Shown here one piece after another: positions 51,793-60,076 of a stretch of DNA of 64,000 nucleotides. This stretch comes from Sphingobium xenophagum NBRC 107872. Its GTDB lineage: Bacteria > Pseudomonadota > Alphaproteobacteria > Sphingomonadales > Sphingomonadaceae. The notes under the pieces are model-generated. The model was not told the DNA's origin, searched no databases, and saw only the letters and a program-made list of their open reading frames with translations. A program made the position numbers and the translations under genes. Positions within the stretch are counted from its first letter, which is position 1; each line of letters opens with the position of its first letter. The stretch is from positions 24,846 to 88,845 of the forward strand of contig NZ_BARE01000028.1 of the NCBI RefSeq assembly GCF_000367345.1, in the 5' to 3' direction.

Positions 51793-51984
51793 TTAACCGG
51801 CGGTGAGTTGGACGATCGCGAGACAGGCCAGCGCCAGCGCCAGGCCCGCTGACAGGCCGCACAGCAGATAGCCCAGATACAGCAGCAACGGCGGATGCGG
51901 CCGGGCCAGCTTATGATTACGTTGCGCTGCCGAAAGGATGACACTGGCCAGCAGGCCATAGGTCAGCGCCGCAAATTCCATCAT
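51793..51984 (-). CDS. Small two-helix membrane protein
   Basis: A 63-residue hydrophobic protein with two predicted transmembrane helices (AALTYGLLASVILSAA, and LLLYLGYLLCGLSAGLALAL) joined by a basic loop QRNHKLARPHPP. GGAG lies about 11 nt before the first ATG. It fits the tilS-to-ftsH gap on the same strand. I do not recognise a family. It may be real or a chance frame. Confidence 0.5.
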   Translation of the reverse strand: MMEFAALTYGLLASVILSAAQRNHKLARPHPPLLLYLGYLLCGLSAGLALALACLAIVQLTAG

Positions 51985-52078
51985 TACTGCAAATCTCCGC
52001 TCATTCGGATGCAGGATGAAGCATGGGCGGCGTTAAAGAAAGACTATTGCAGCGCACAAAAACGGCAAGGCGTTGGGT

Positions 52079-53059
52079 TCACGCGTCGGACTGCGGAACT
52101 TTTTGAAAATGCCTGCGCGGGGGCGCGGCGCGCAGCGTCCATACTCGCCCTCCACGCAGTAGCCAGTCGCCCAGATTCGCTTGCCCTCCCGCCTGCGCGG
52201 CAACGATTGCCCGGTCGAGTGCATCGCCCCGCGGCAGGGCCGCATCCGGCGCGGCGGCATTGAGCATGTGGAGGACCAGGCGGCGCAGATATTCGCGCGG
52301 CAAGTCAGTGCGATCGAGCCGCCACTGATCGCCGTCGCGCGCGACATGGAGCGCGGCCAGTTCGGCGACGCTCCAGTCCAGCGCCGCTTCCGCCTCCGCC
52401 AGCGCGGCAGCGCTGCGGCCCGCCGCTTCCGGGTTCAACCAGTCCGCTCCGGTGAGGGCCACGCGCAATGCCGTGCGGTCGAACCGTGGGTCAGCGTTGG
52501 AAGGGTCATGGACATGCGGCACCGCCTCTTCGTCGACAAGCCGCTGCAACGCCGCCTTGCGCACGCCCAGCAGCGGGCGGATGACCATGCCGGACCGCCC
52601 CCGCACCCCGGCAAGGCCACCGACGCCCGATCCGCGATTGAGCCGCATCAACAGCGTTTCAAGCTGGTCGTCGGCATGATGGGCGGTCATGATCCAGTCG
52701 ATGCCCTGCGCGCTGCGCCATTGTTCGATCAGGCGGTAACGCTGCGCCCGCGCCCAGGCCTGAATATTGCCGGAGGGCGGCGCGTCCGGCGTTGCGATAT
52801 GATGGGCTATCCCCTGCCCCGCGCACCAGCGCGCGACCATAGCCGCTTCGTCGGCGGAGGCGGGACGCAGGCGATGGTCGACGGTCACCGCCGCCACCCG
52901 TTCAGGAAAGGCGCGGGCCGCCAGATAGAGAAGCGCCATACTGTCCGGCCCACCCGACACTGCAACACCAAACCGCGCCGCCGGGTCATCGCCCGCCAGC
53001 GCGCGGGTCGCCGCGATCAGTCGGGCTTGCAGGCCGGATCGGTCACTGCTCAGCTGCAC
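52079..53059 (-). CDS. tilS: tRNA(Ile)-lysidine synthetase
   Basis: A 326-residue N-type ATP pyrophosphatase that makes lysidine at position 34 of tRNA-Ile(CAU). The P-loop is SGGPDSMALLY (near residue 35). VDHRLRPASADEA and TAHHADDQLETLLMRLNRGSG are the conserved lysidine synthetase blocks. The protein is short, lacking most of the C-terminal substrate domain, as in many alphaproteobacteria. It overlaps cpoB by 10 nt and is next to ftsH, as in other bacteria. Confidence 0.95.
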   Translation of the reverse strand: MQLSSDRSGLQARLIAATRALAGDDPAARFGVAVSGGPDSMALLYLAARAFPERVAAVTVDHRLRPASADEAAMVARWCAGQGIAHHIATPDAPPSGNIQAWARAQRYRLIEQWRSAQGIDWIMTAHHADDQLETLLMRLNRGSGVGGLAGVRGRSGMVIRPLLGVRKAALQRLVDEEAVPHVHDPSNADPRFDRTALRVALTGADWLNPEAAGRSAAALAEAEAALDWSVAELAALHVARDGDQWRLDRTDLPREYLRRLVLHMLNAAAPDAALPRGDALDRAIVAAQAGGQANLGDWLLRGGRVWTLRAAPPRRHFQKVPQSDA

Positions 53060-53991
53060 TTCGCCTTGGTGCGCCCCTTGTCCATCATGCCGCGCAGGCT
53101 TGCGGACAGGCTCGTGCCATAGACCTGCTCCAGCTCTGCATAGACTTTGCAGGCATCGGCAGGCTTTTTGAGCTGGATCAGCGCTTCGCCCAGATAGGCC
53201 AAGCTATCGGCCGCACGGTCGCCGCGCGGGCGCTTCTGATAATTTTCATAAAAAGCGACCGAGGCCAGAGCAGGCTTGCCATCGTCCAGATAGGCGCGGC
53301 CAAGCAGGTTCTGCGCCCGGCTGGCAACGGATGCGTCGCCATATTTGTCGACCGTGGCCTTCAGCTGCGCCTGCGCTTCGGGATAAAATTTCGCGTCCCA
53401 CAGACGAAAGCCATAGCTGTAGGAATCCATGGCGGCGTCGCCGGTATCCGGCCGCTCGATCGCGGCGATCGCTGCCTTGCGGGCTTCGCTGGCGGCCGGT
53501 GTCGCGGGCGCGGGCGCAGGCTTGGAAGGCGCTGGCTTGGCCGCGACCGGCGCCGGGTCGGCCGCAACAGGCGCAGCCGCCGTCGGCCTGACTTCAGGCG
53601 GAGTTTCGGGCTGGAGCAGGCGGCCTTCGATCTCGGCCTTATATTTGGTGAAAGCCTCTTCCAGCTGCTTGAGCTTGAAGCTGTTTTCCTCGACCTGGCC
53701 AGTGATCGAGGCCAGCTGCGATTCCAGCGCGCCCACCCGCGCCGTCAGGTCCGATATGGGCGAGGAGGATGGCGATCCGGGGACGACGGTCGGGGCGGCG
53801 GGGCGAACGATCTGCGCTTCGACGGGCGCGCCAGCCGGAAACACCTTGCGCTGAACGGCCTTCATTTCCTTTTCCAGCCGGTCGACCCGCACCTCGACCG
53901 GCGCATTTTGCGCAACGGCGGGTGGCGCGATCGCCAGCAGAAGCGGCGCGCTCCATGCCAGACAGGAGGTCGCGAAAAAGGCGTGACGCAT
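53050..53991 (-). CDS. cpoB: CpoB/YbgF-like periplasmic TPR protein
   Basis: A 313-residue exported protein. The signal peptide ends in AIAPPAVAQN. An N-terminal coiled coil follows (EVRVDRLEKEMKAVQRKVF, ARVGALESQLASITGQVEEN), then an Ala/Pro linker of about 60 residues. Three TPR units follow (YSYGFRLWDAKFYPEAQAQL, AQNLLGRAYLDDGKPALASV, LAYLGEALIQLKKPADACKV). In E. coli CpoB couples the Tol-Pal system and septal murein synthesis; tol genes are not in the window. It is adjacent to tilS. Confidence 0.88.
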   Translation of the reverse strand: MRHAFFATSCLAWSAPLLLAIAPPAVAQNAPVEVRVDRLEKEMKAVQRKVFPAGAPVEAQIVRPAAPTVVPGSPSSSPISDLTARVGALESQLASITGQVEENSFKLKQLEEAFTKYKAEIEGRLLQPETPPEVRPTAAAPVAADPAPVAAKPAPSKPAPAPATPAASEARKAAIAAIERPDTGDAAMDSYSYGFRLWDAKFYPEAQAQLKATVDKYGDASVASRAQNLLGRAYLDDGKPALASVAFYENYQKRPRGDRAADSLAYLGEALIQLKKPADACKVYAELEQVYGTSLSASLRGMMDKGRTKAKCS

Positions 53992-54085
53992 GATATTCCC
54001 CGACTAATTCTCTCGCCTTAACCATAAGGCGTTATTTCGCGCGGTAAAGCGTCACGTTTCACGCTGCCCGCGTCCGGAACCAGGC

Positions 54086-55030
54086 TCAGCCACCCGTTCC
54101 GTCGCCCGATGCCGCTGGCGCGGGCGCTGGTGCCGCTGGCGCGGTTTCGCCAGCGACGGACGGCACGGCCTGACGCTGGGCCGCCGGGCGCTGCGCGGGC
54201 CGGAGGGATGGCGCTGCGGCAGACGAAGCGGCGGCGGGCGCTGCGGCGGCAGTCCCGCGCGCCAGCAGTGCTTCGGCGCTGACCGGCACGTCGGCGATCG
54301 TCCGGTCCGGCGCACCCAAAGGCGCCACCACCTTGCCCCCGACAGTGACGCTGAGCGCCTGTGGCCGCCCGGTCAGGATCATCGGATTACGCGCGCTGGC
54401 AGGCAGAGTGAAAACCTCGCCCTTCTTCATCAGGCCATCCTTCAGCCGCTCGCCCGCCTCGTCATAGATGCGCAGCCAGACATCGTCGGTTGCGGTAAAG
54501 ACGACTGGCTGCGCAGCTGGCGCGACCTGTGCGGTGCTGGCGGCGACCGGAGCCTTGGCCTTCGCCTCTTCCTGCGCCATTTCCTCGCCCGTTGGCGGCG
54601 TCAGCGATTGCGATCGCCAGAGCGTGTAACCGGCGATCAGCAGGATGACGATGATGGCCGCCGTCCAGGCCAGCGTGCGCGAGGGCACGCGAGCAGGATC
54701 GACCGGCTCGAACACTTCGTAGCGAGTGGTCGCCATGTCGCTGCTATGCACGGCCTCGCGCACTTCGGCGGCAATCGCCACTTCGTCCAGGTCGACCGCG
54801 CGGGCATAGGCGCGCGCGAACCCGACCGCATAGGGGATACCAGGCAGGGCGGCATAATCGTCGCGCTCGACCGCTTCGAGTTGCCGCAGCGCGATCCGCG
54901 TGCGGGTGGCGACTTCCGCCAGCGACAGGCCCGCTGCCTCCCGCGCGGCACGCAGCTTCGCGCCGGGGGTGTCGGGCTGCATTTCCGGTGCGGGCCCCGC
55001 ACCGGTGTCCAATTCTGTTTCGTCTGCCAT
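54086..55030 (-). CDS. RodZ-like helix-turn-helix membrane protein
   Basis: A 314-residue protein. A cytoplasmic Xre-type HTH covers about residues 22-85 (KLRAAREAAGLSLAEVATRT), followed by one transmembrane helix (TLAWTAAIIVILLIAGYTLW). A periplasmic DUF4115-type beta domain (VVFTATDDVWLRIYDEAGER) and a long Ala/Pro tail complete it. This is the RodZ layout, which links MreB to the elongasome; MreB itself is not nearby, so a paralogue is possible. Confidence 0.85.
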   Translation of the reverse strand: MADETELDTGAGPAPEMQPDTPGAKLRAAREAAGLSLAEVATRTRIALRQLEAVERDDYAALPGIPYAVGFARAYARAVDLDEVAIAAEVREAVHSSDMATTRYEVFEPVDPARVPSRTLAWTAAIIVILLIAGYTLWRSQSLTPPTGEEMAQEEAKAKAPVAASTAQVAPAAQPVVFTATDDVWLRIYDEAGERLKDGLMKKGEVFTLPASARNPMILTGRPQALSVTVGGKVVAPLGAPDRTIADVPVSAEALLARGTAAAAPAAASSAAAPSLRPAQRPAAQRQAVPSVAGETAPAAPAPAPAASGDGTGG

Positions 55031-55114
55031 GCTGCTCCGCGACCTTCGATGGTCGGTCTTGTCTCACTGTGGGACGGGGATTGTCAACGGCGCGCCGCGC
55101 CTTTGCCGTTCACC

Positions 55115-57391
55115 TCACCCCAGTTCGATGTTCCGTTCAACCGCCCACTGGGTCAGGCTCGCCCGAATGTCGCGCGCGCCCCCGTCCAGCAATTCGCGCA
55201 TCAACGCCTGCAGTTCCGCCGCATCGACCGCGCGGATCATCGCCTTGACCGGACCGACCGAGGCAGGCGTGATCGACAGGCGGCGAATGCCCAGGCCAAC
55301 CAGCGCCATCGCTTCAAGCGTGCGCCCACCCATTTCGCCGCACACGCCGACGGGCACCTGATAGTCGGCACAGGTCCGCACCACCCGGTCCAGGAAGCGC
55401 AGAATGGCGATACTCAACCAGTCATATCGTTCCGCCAGACGCGGATGGGCGCGGTCTGCGGCGAACAGGAACTGGGTCAGGTCATTGGTGCCGATCGACA
55501 GGAAATCGAGCCGCGGCAGCAATATGTCCAGCACTTCGGCCAGCGCAGGCACTTCCAGCATCGCGCCATATTTGACCGCGATCGGCAGCTTCTTCTTGCG
55601 CTCCTGCAACCACAGGCGCTGATGTTCGACCAGCGCGCGCGCCTGCTCATATTCCCAGGGTTCCGACACCATCGGGAACATGACATGCAACACCTTGCCC
55701 GCCGCCGCTTCCAGCAAGGCGCGGGCCTGCGCCTTCATCAGACCGTCGCGGTCGAGCGCCAGCCGCAGCGCGCGCCAGCCCATCGCCGGATTATCCTCCA
55801 GCTCCTCGTCATCGTCGCGCTGCATATAGGGCAGCGCCTTGTCCCCGCCGATGTCGACGGTGCGGAAGATGACGGGGCGGTCGCCCGCCGCATCCAGCAC
55901 ATCCTTGTAAAGCCGCTGCTGCTTTTCCCGCTGCGGCAATGTGGCGGACACCAGAAACTGAAACTCGGTGCGAAACAGGCCGATGCCGTCCGCCCCCACC
56001 ATGTCGAGCGCCTGCGCATCCTCACGCAGTCCCGCATTGACCATCAACTCCACCCGCTGGTCGTCGGCCGTGACAGACGGCAGGTCGCGCATCGCGGCAA
56101 ATTCGGCGCGACGCTTCTGCGTAACATGCAGCTTGTTGTCGAACGCCTCGTCCATGTCGGGCGTCGGGCGGATCAACAGCGTATTGGTGTTGACGTCCAT
56201 CAGGATGAGGTCGCCCTCATTGACCAGATGGCGAATGTCGCGGACGCGGCCCAGCACCGGCACGCCCATGGCGCGCGCGACGATGGTGACATGGGCGGTC
56301 AGCGATCCTTCCTCCAGGATCACGCCCTTCAACCGGCGGCGATCATATTCCAGCAGTTCGGCCGGGCCCAGGTTGCGCGCGATCAGGATCGCGTCCTGCC
56401 GCAGACCCATCTGCGCCGCCGTGCCCAGTTGCCCCGACACGATCCGCAGCAGCCGGTTGGCCAGATCCTCCAGATCATGCATCCGGTCCGACAGTAGCGG
56501 ATCGTCAATCTGGCGCATTCGCATGCGGGTGCGCTGCTGCACCCGCTCGATCGCCGCTTCGGCGGTCAGGCCGCTGTCGATCGCCTCGTTGATCCGGCGG
56601 GTCCAGCCTTCGTCATAGGCGAACATCTTGTAGGTTTCCAAAACCTCCTGATGCTCGCCCTCCATGCCGAACTCGGCCGCGCCGGTCATGCGGTCAATCT
56701 GTTCGCGCATCTTGGCGAAGGCGGAAATGACCCGCTGCCGCTCGGCCTCTATATCCTCCGCAACCGTATGTTCGATGTGGACGCGCGGCTGGTGGAATAC
56801 CGCATGGCCCCGCGCCATGCCCATCACCAGTTGCAGGCCGTGCAGCATGGTCGTGCCGGTATCGGCGACGCGCTGGTCGCTTGGTCCATCATCGGCCAGT
56901 TCCGCATTGGCGATCAGTTCGGCCATCACCATGGCGACGGTCTGAAGCGCCTCTATCTCCACTTCCTCATATTTGCGCGGCTCGGCATGTTGCACGCACA
57001 GCACGCCGATCGACCTTTCCCGCCGCACGATCGGCACGCCGGCAAAGCTGTGGAACAGCTCCTCCCCGGTTTCGGGGCGATAGCTATAGTCGGGGTGCGA
57101 CGCGGCCTCGTCCAGGTTCAGCGTTTCGACATTGGTGGCAATCAGGCCCACCAGCCCCTCGCCCATCGCCATGCGGGTGACATGGACCGCTTCCTGCTTG
57201 AGGCCACGGGTCGCGAACAGTTCCAGCACGCCTTCACGCACCAGATAGATGGAGCAGACCTCGCTCGACAGCGACTGGCCGATAATCTCCACCACCTTGT
57301 TCAGTTTCGCCTGCGCGCTGGTGCGCGACGCCATCACTTCCTGAAGGCGTGTGAGGATCTGGCGGGCGGCGGCGGCGGGCGTGCTGGGCAT
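55115..57391 (-). CDS. ptsP: Phosphoenolpyruvate-protein phosphotransferase (PtsP, EI-Ntr)
   Basis: A protein of about 758 residues with a GAF domain at about residues 20-160 (YLVREGVLELFATRGL, HSFAGVPIVRRERSIGVLC). The EI N-domain has the phospho-acceptor His in SLTAHVTIVARAMGVP. The PEP-binding TIM barrel has DGIGLFRTEFQFLV, and FLSIGTNDLTQFL with GVCGEMGG follow. It starts a nitrogen/stress phosphorelay in alphaproteobacteria. ATG at 57391 is the family-typical start. Confidence 0.95.
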   Translation of the reverse strand: MPSTPAAAARQILTRLQEVMASRTSAQAKLNKVVEIIGQSLSSEVCSIYLVREGVLELFATRGLKQEAVHVTRMAMGEGLVGLIATNVETLNLDEAASHPDYSYRPETGEELFHSFAGVPIVRRERSIGVLCVQHAEPRKYEEVEIEALQTVAMVMAELIANAELADDGPSDQRVADTGTTMLHGLQLVMGMARGHAVFHQPRVHIEHTVAEDIEAERQRVISAFAKMREQIDRMTGAAEFGMEGEHQEVLETYKMFAYDEGWTRRINEAIDSGLTAEAAIERVQQRTRMRMRQIDDPLLSDRMHDLEDLANRLLRIVSGQLGTAAQMGLRQDAILIARNLGPAELLEYDRRRLKGVILEEGSLTAHVTIVARAMGVPVLGRVRDIRHLVNEGDLILMDVNTNTLLIRPTPDMDEAFDNKLHVTQKRRAEFAAMRDLPSVTADDQRVELMVNAGLREDAQALDMVGADGIGLFRTEFQFLVSATLPQREKQQRLYKDVLDAAGDRPVIFRTVDIGGDKALPYMQRDDDEELEDNPAMGWRALRLALDRDGLMKAQARALLEAAAGKVLHVMFPMVSEPWEYEQARALVEHQRLWLQERKKKLPIAVKYGAMLEVPALAEVLDILLPRLDFLSIGTNDLTQFLFAADRAHPRLAERYDWLSIAILRFLDRVVRTCADYQVPVGVCGEMGGRTLEAMALVGLGIRRLSITPASVGPVKAMIRAVDAAELQALMRELLDGGARDIRASLTQWAVERNIELG

Positions 57392-57530
57392 GATAGCAGC
57401 GCTATCAGATCGGCGGCCTGCTTTCCAAGCCATTCATGCAGCGCGATCGCCGACAGATGTCATTTGCATGGCGGAAACATTCTGTACGATCGTCTAAGAA
57501 GATAAAATCGGCTTCTGGGAGAATGGGACC

Positions 57531-58688
57531 ATGGCGACACGGGATGAAACGGCGTTTGAACGCGACCTTCTGGACCGCGGCTATTCGCGGCGGCAACTGG
57601 CCAAGGCAACCGCGCTGCTAGGCGCTGGCGCAGCGGCGATCCGCGCGACGGGCGCCCTGGCGCAGCAGGCCGCCAAGCCGGTCGCGGGCGCTGTGCGAAT
57701 CGGCGCAAACGAATGCTGGACCGGCCCTTTCCCGATTGCAGCCGAAGCCGGTTTCAAGCTGGTGACCGAAGGCAATCGCTACGAACCGGACAATGAGCAT
57801 CAGAAACTGTTCGACGCTGTATCCGCGGTAGAGGGCATCCCGGTGGATCGCATCGTCGCCTGGCCCGGATCGTCCGATCCGCTCAGCCGCGTCGCTGTCG
57901 CCTTTGCCTCGCCCACGCGCGGCATCGTGACGGCAAACCCCACCTATGAAGCGATCTGGCGGACCGGCGACTGGCTGGGCGCTAAAGTGACCAAGGTGCC
58001 GCTGACCAAGGATTATGCCCATGACGTCAAGGCGATGCTGGCGGCGGACCCCAATGCCGGGCTTTATTATATCTGTTCGCCCAACAATCCGACCGGCACC
58101 GTAACGCCGGTCGCCGACATTCAGTGGCTGGCCGACAACAAGCCCAAGGACGCGATCCTGGTCGTGGACGAAGCCTATATTCACTGGACCGAAACCGGCA
58201 CCGCCGCCAAAATGGCCGCGACCCGTGACGATGTCATCGTGCTGCGCACCTTCTCCAAGCTGTTCGGCATGGCGGGGATGCGGCTCGGCCTCACCTTCGC
58301 CGCGCCTGCGCTGATGGAAAAGATGATGCGCTATGATGGCGGGCAGGTGACGGCGATGTTGCCGATGACCGCCGTGGCGTGCGGCACGGTGTCGGTCGCG
58401 CAGGCGGACCTCATCAAGGCGCGGCGGGCCGAAATGATCGCCAATCGCGAAAAGGCGATCGCCTTCCTCACGAAGAAGAAGATCAAGGTCATCCCCGGCA
58501 GCCATGCCAATATGTTCATGATCGATTGGGGCAAGCCCGCCAAGCCCATGGCCGATGCGCTGCTGGCGGAAAATGTGCAGATTGGCCGCAGCTGGCCGAT
58601 CTGGCCCAATGTCTCGCGCGTGTCGGTTGGCTCTGCGGCGGACATGGACGCCTTTTGCGCCGCCGTGGACAAGGTGTGGAAAGCCTGA
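57531..58688 (+). CDS. Tat-exported HisC-like aminotransferase, copy 1
   Basis: A 385-residue fold-type I PLP aminotransferase resembling histidinol-phosphate aminotransferase. A twin-arginine signal precedes it: SRRQLAK at residues 19-25, then the hydrophobic stretch ALLGAGAAAI and the cut-like ATGALAQ. Catalytic blocks are SPNNPTGT, VDEAYIHW and FSKLFGMAGMRLG (PLP-binding Lys). The substrate-carboxylate Arg fits SRVSVGS. It is not in a histidine operon, so a periplasmic amino-acid or amine function is likely but unknown. GGGAG lies about 10 nt upstream. Confidence 0.88.
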   Translation: MATRDETAFERDLLDRGYSRRQLAKATALLGAGAAAIRATGALAQQAAKPVAGAVRIGANECWTGPFPIAAEAGFKLVTEGNRYEPDNEHQKLFDAVSAVEGIPVDRIVAWPGSSDPLSRVAVAFASPTRGIVTANPTYEAIWRTGDWLGAKVTKVPLTKDYAHDVKAMLAADPNAGLYYICSPNNPTGTVTPVADIQWLADNKPKDAILVVDEAYIHWTETGTAAKMAATRDDVIVLRTFSKLFGMAGMRLGLTFAAPALMEKMMRYDGGQVTAMLPMTAVACGTVSVAQADLIKARRAEMIANREKAIAFLTKKKIKVIPGSHANMFMIDWGKPAKPMADALLAENVQIGRSWPIWPNVSRVSVGSAADMDAFCAAVDKVWKA

Positions 58689-58730
58689 CGGCACCCCGCT
58701 TTTCCAACGTCAAAAAGTTACGATTTCTGG

Positions 58731-58770
58731 CGGCGGCGCATTGCGGAAATGCGCCGCCGCTTCGTTTTAC
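58731..58770 (+). terminator. Terminator between the two aminotransferases
   Basis: A perfect 13-bp GC stem (58731-58743 with 58749-58761) has a 5-nt loop and is followed by TTCGTTTTA. It lies 42 nt after copy 1. The second gene therefore probably has its own promoter or depends on read-through. Confidence 0.8.
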
Positions 58771-58824
58771 CCCATGAACGCCCGGAACGAACGCCCGGAT
58801 GGCAGGACAAAGGGGACAGACGAC

Positions 58825-59991
58825 ATGACGATGATGCTCGACAAGGATGCCAGAGACGATCTGATCGAACGCGGCTATTCGCGCCGCCAGCTGGCCGAAG
58901 TGGCCGCCTTGCTGGGTGCCGGCGTCGCCGCCAGCACATTGCTGGGCAGCGGCGCGATGGCGCAGCAGCAGGCCGGGCGCGGCATCAAGGGCGCGGTTCG
59001 CATCGGTGCGAATGAATGCTGGACCGGCCCCTTCCCGTCCGGCGTCGCCGCCGCCGCCGAGGCTGCATCCTTTGGCAACTGGTACGATCCCGACAATTAT
59101 CGTGGCGACCTGGTCAAGACCGTCGCCTCGGTCGAGGGACTTCCCGAAACCCATGTCATGCCCTGGCCCGGTTCCGGCGGCCCGCTGGTCAGCATCGTCG
59201 CGGCCTATTGCTCGCCGACCAAGGGTCTGGTCACCGCCGACCCGACCTTCGAATCCGCCTGGCGCACCGCCGACTACATGAAAGCCCCCATCGCCAAGGC
59301 TCCGCAGGCCATCGGCAAGGGCCATGATGTAAAGGCGATGCTGGCCGCTAATCCCAATGCGGGCCTCTATTATATCTGCACGCCCAACAACCCGACCGGC
59401 ACGATCACGCCGCTGGCCGACATCCAGTGGCTGCTCGACAACAAGCCCGCCGATTCGATGCTGCTGGTGGACGAAGCCTATATCCACTTCTCGGAAAGCC
59501 CCAGCGCCGCCACGCTGATCGGCAACCGCAAGGACATCATCGTCATGCGGACCTTCTCCAAGCTGTTCGGCATGGCCGGCGTTCGCCTTGGCCTCACCTT
59601 CGCCGATCCCGAAGTGCAGAAGCGCATCATGCTGTTCGGCCCGGCAGCCGGCGGCCTGGCGATCACCGCGATGCATTGCGGCAATGCGGTCTATACCGAA
59701 GCCGCCCTTATCAAGGCGCGTCGCAATGAAATGATCGCCAATCGCGAGGAAACCATCGCCTGGCTCACCAAGAAGGGCATCGAGGTCCAGCCGGGCAGCC
59801 AGGCCAATATGTTCATGGTGAACTGGAAGAAGCCCGCCAAGGACATGCAGGCCGCGCTGCTGGCGACCCCGGAAAAGGTACAGATCGGCCGCAGCTGGGC
59901 GATCTGGCCCACCGTGTCCCGCGTCACCGTCGGCTCCGCCGACGACATGGCCAAATTCCGCGCGGCAGTCGACAAGGTCTATAAAGCGTAG
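58825..59991 (+). CDS. Tat-exported HisC-like aminotransferase, copy 2
   Basis: A 388-residue paralogue of the preceding gene. The twin-arginine signal SRRQLAEVAALLGAG ends in SGAMAQ. The matured part begins near GIKGAVRIGANECWTGPF, as in copy 1. Catalytic blocks are TPNNPTGT, VDEAYIHF, FSKLFGMAGVRLG and SRVTVGS. ATG 58825 is chosen because AGGGGA lies 8 nt upstream and it gives the Tat signal; the longer frame from 58555 overlaps the first gene. Confidence 0.88.
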   Translation: MTMMLDKDARDDLIERGYSRRQLAEVAALLGAGVAASTLLGSGAMAQQQAGRGIKGAVRIGANECWTGPFPSGVAAAAEAASFGNWYDPDNYRGDLVKTVASVEGLPETHVMPWPGSGGPLVSIVAAYCSPTKGLVTADPTFESAWRTADYMKAPIAKAPQAIGKGHDVKAMLAANPNAGLYYICTPNNPTGTITPLADIQWLLDNKPADSMLLVDEAYIHFSESPSAATLIGNRKDIIVMRTFSKLFGMAGVRLGLTFADPEVQKRIMLFGPAAGGLAITAMHCGNAVYTEAALIKARRNEMIANREETIAWLTKKGIEVQPGSQANMFMVNWKKPAKDMQAALLATPEKVQIGRSWAIWPTVSRVTVGSADDMAKFRAAVDKVYKA

Positions 59992-60020
59992 GGCATCCCC
60001 TTTCCTTACGAAACGAAGAA

Positions 60021-60049
60021 GGGCGTCCGGGCAACCGGGCGCCCTTTTT
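60021..60049 (+). terminator. Terminator after the aminotransferase pair
   Basis: GGGCGTCCGG (60021-60030) pairs with CCGGGCGCCC (60035-60044), with one G-U pair and a GCAA tetraloop. Five T residues follow. It ends the plus-strand unit 30 nt after copy 2. Confidence 0.9.
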
Positions 60050-60076
60050 GAATTGGGGAGGTGCGGAAGAAGCGCC

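Noticed and set aside
49733..51796. A 687-codon open frame on the plus strand opposite ftsH
   Set aside because: Antisense shadow of a clear FtsH gene.
57531..59991. Aminotransferase pair as ordinary histidine biosynthesis genes
   Set aside because: Both have twin-arginine signals and no his genes are near; the HisC label is only by fold similarity.
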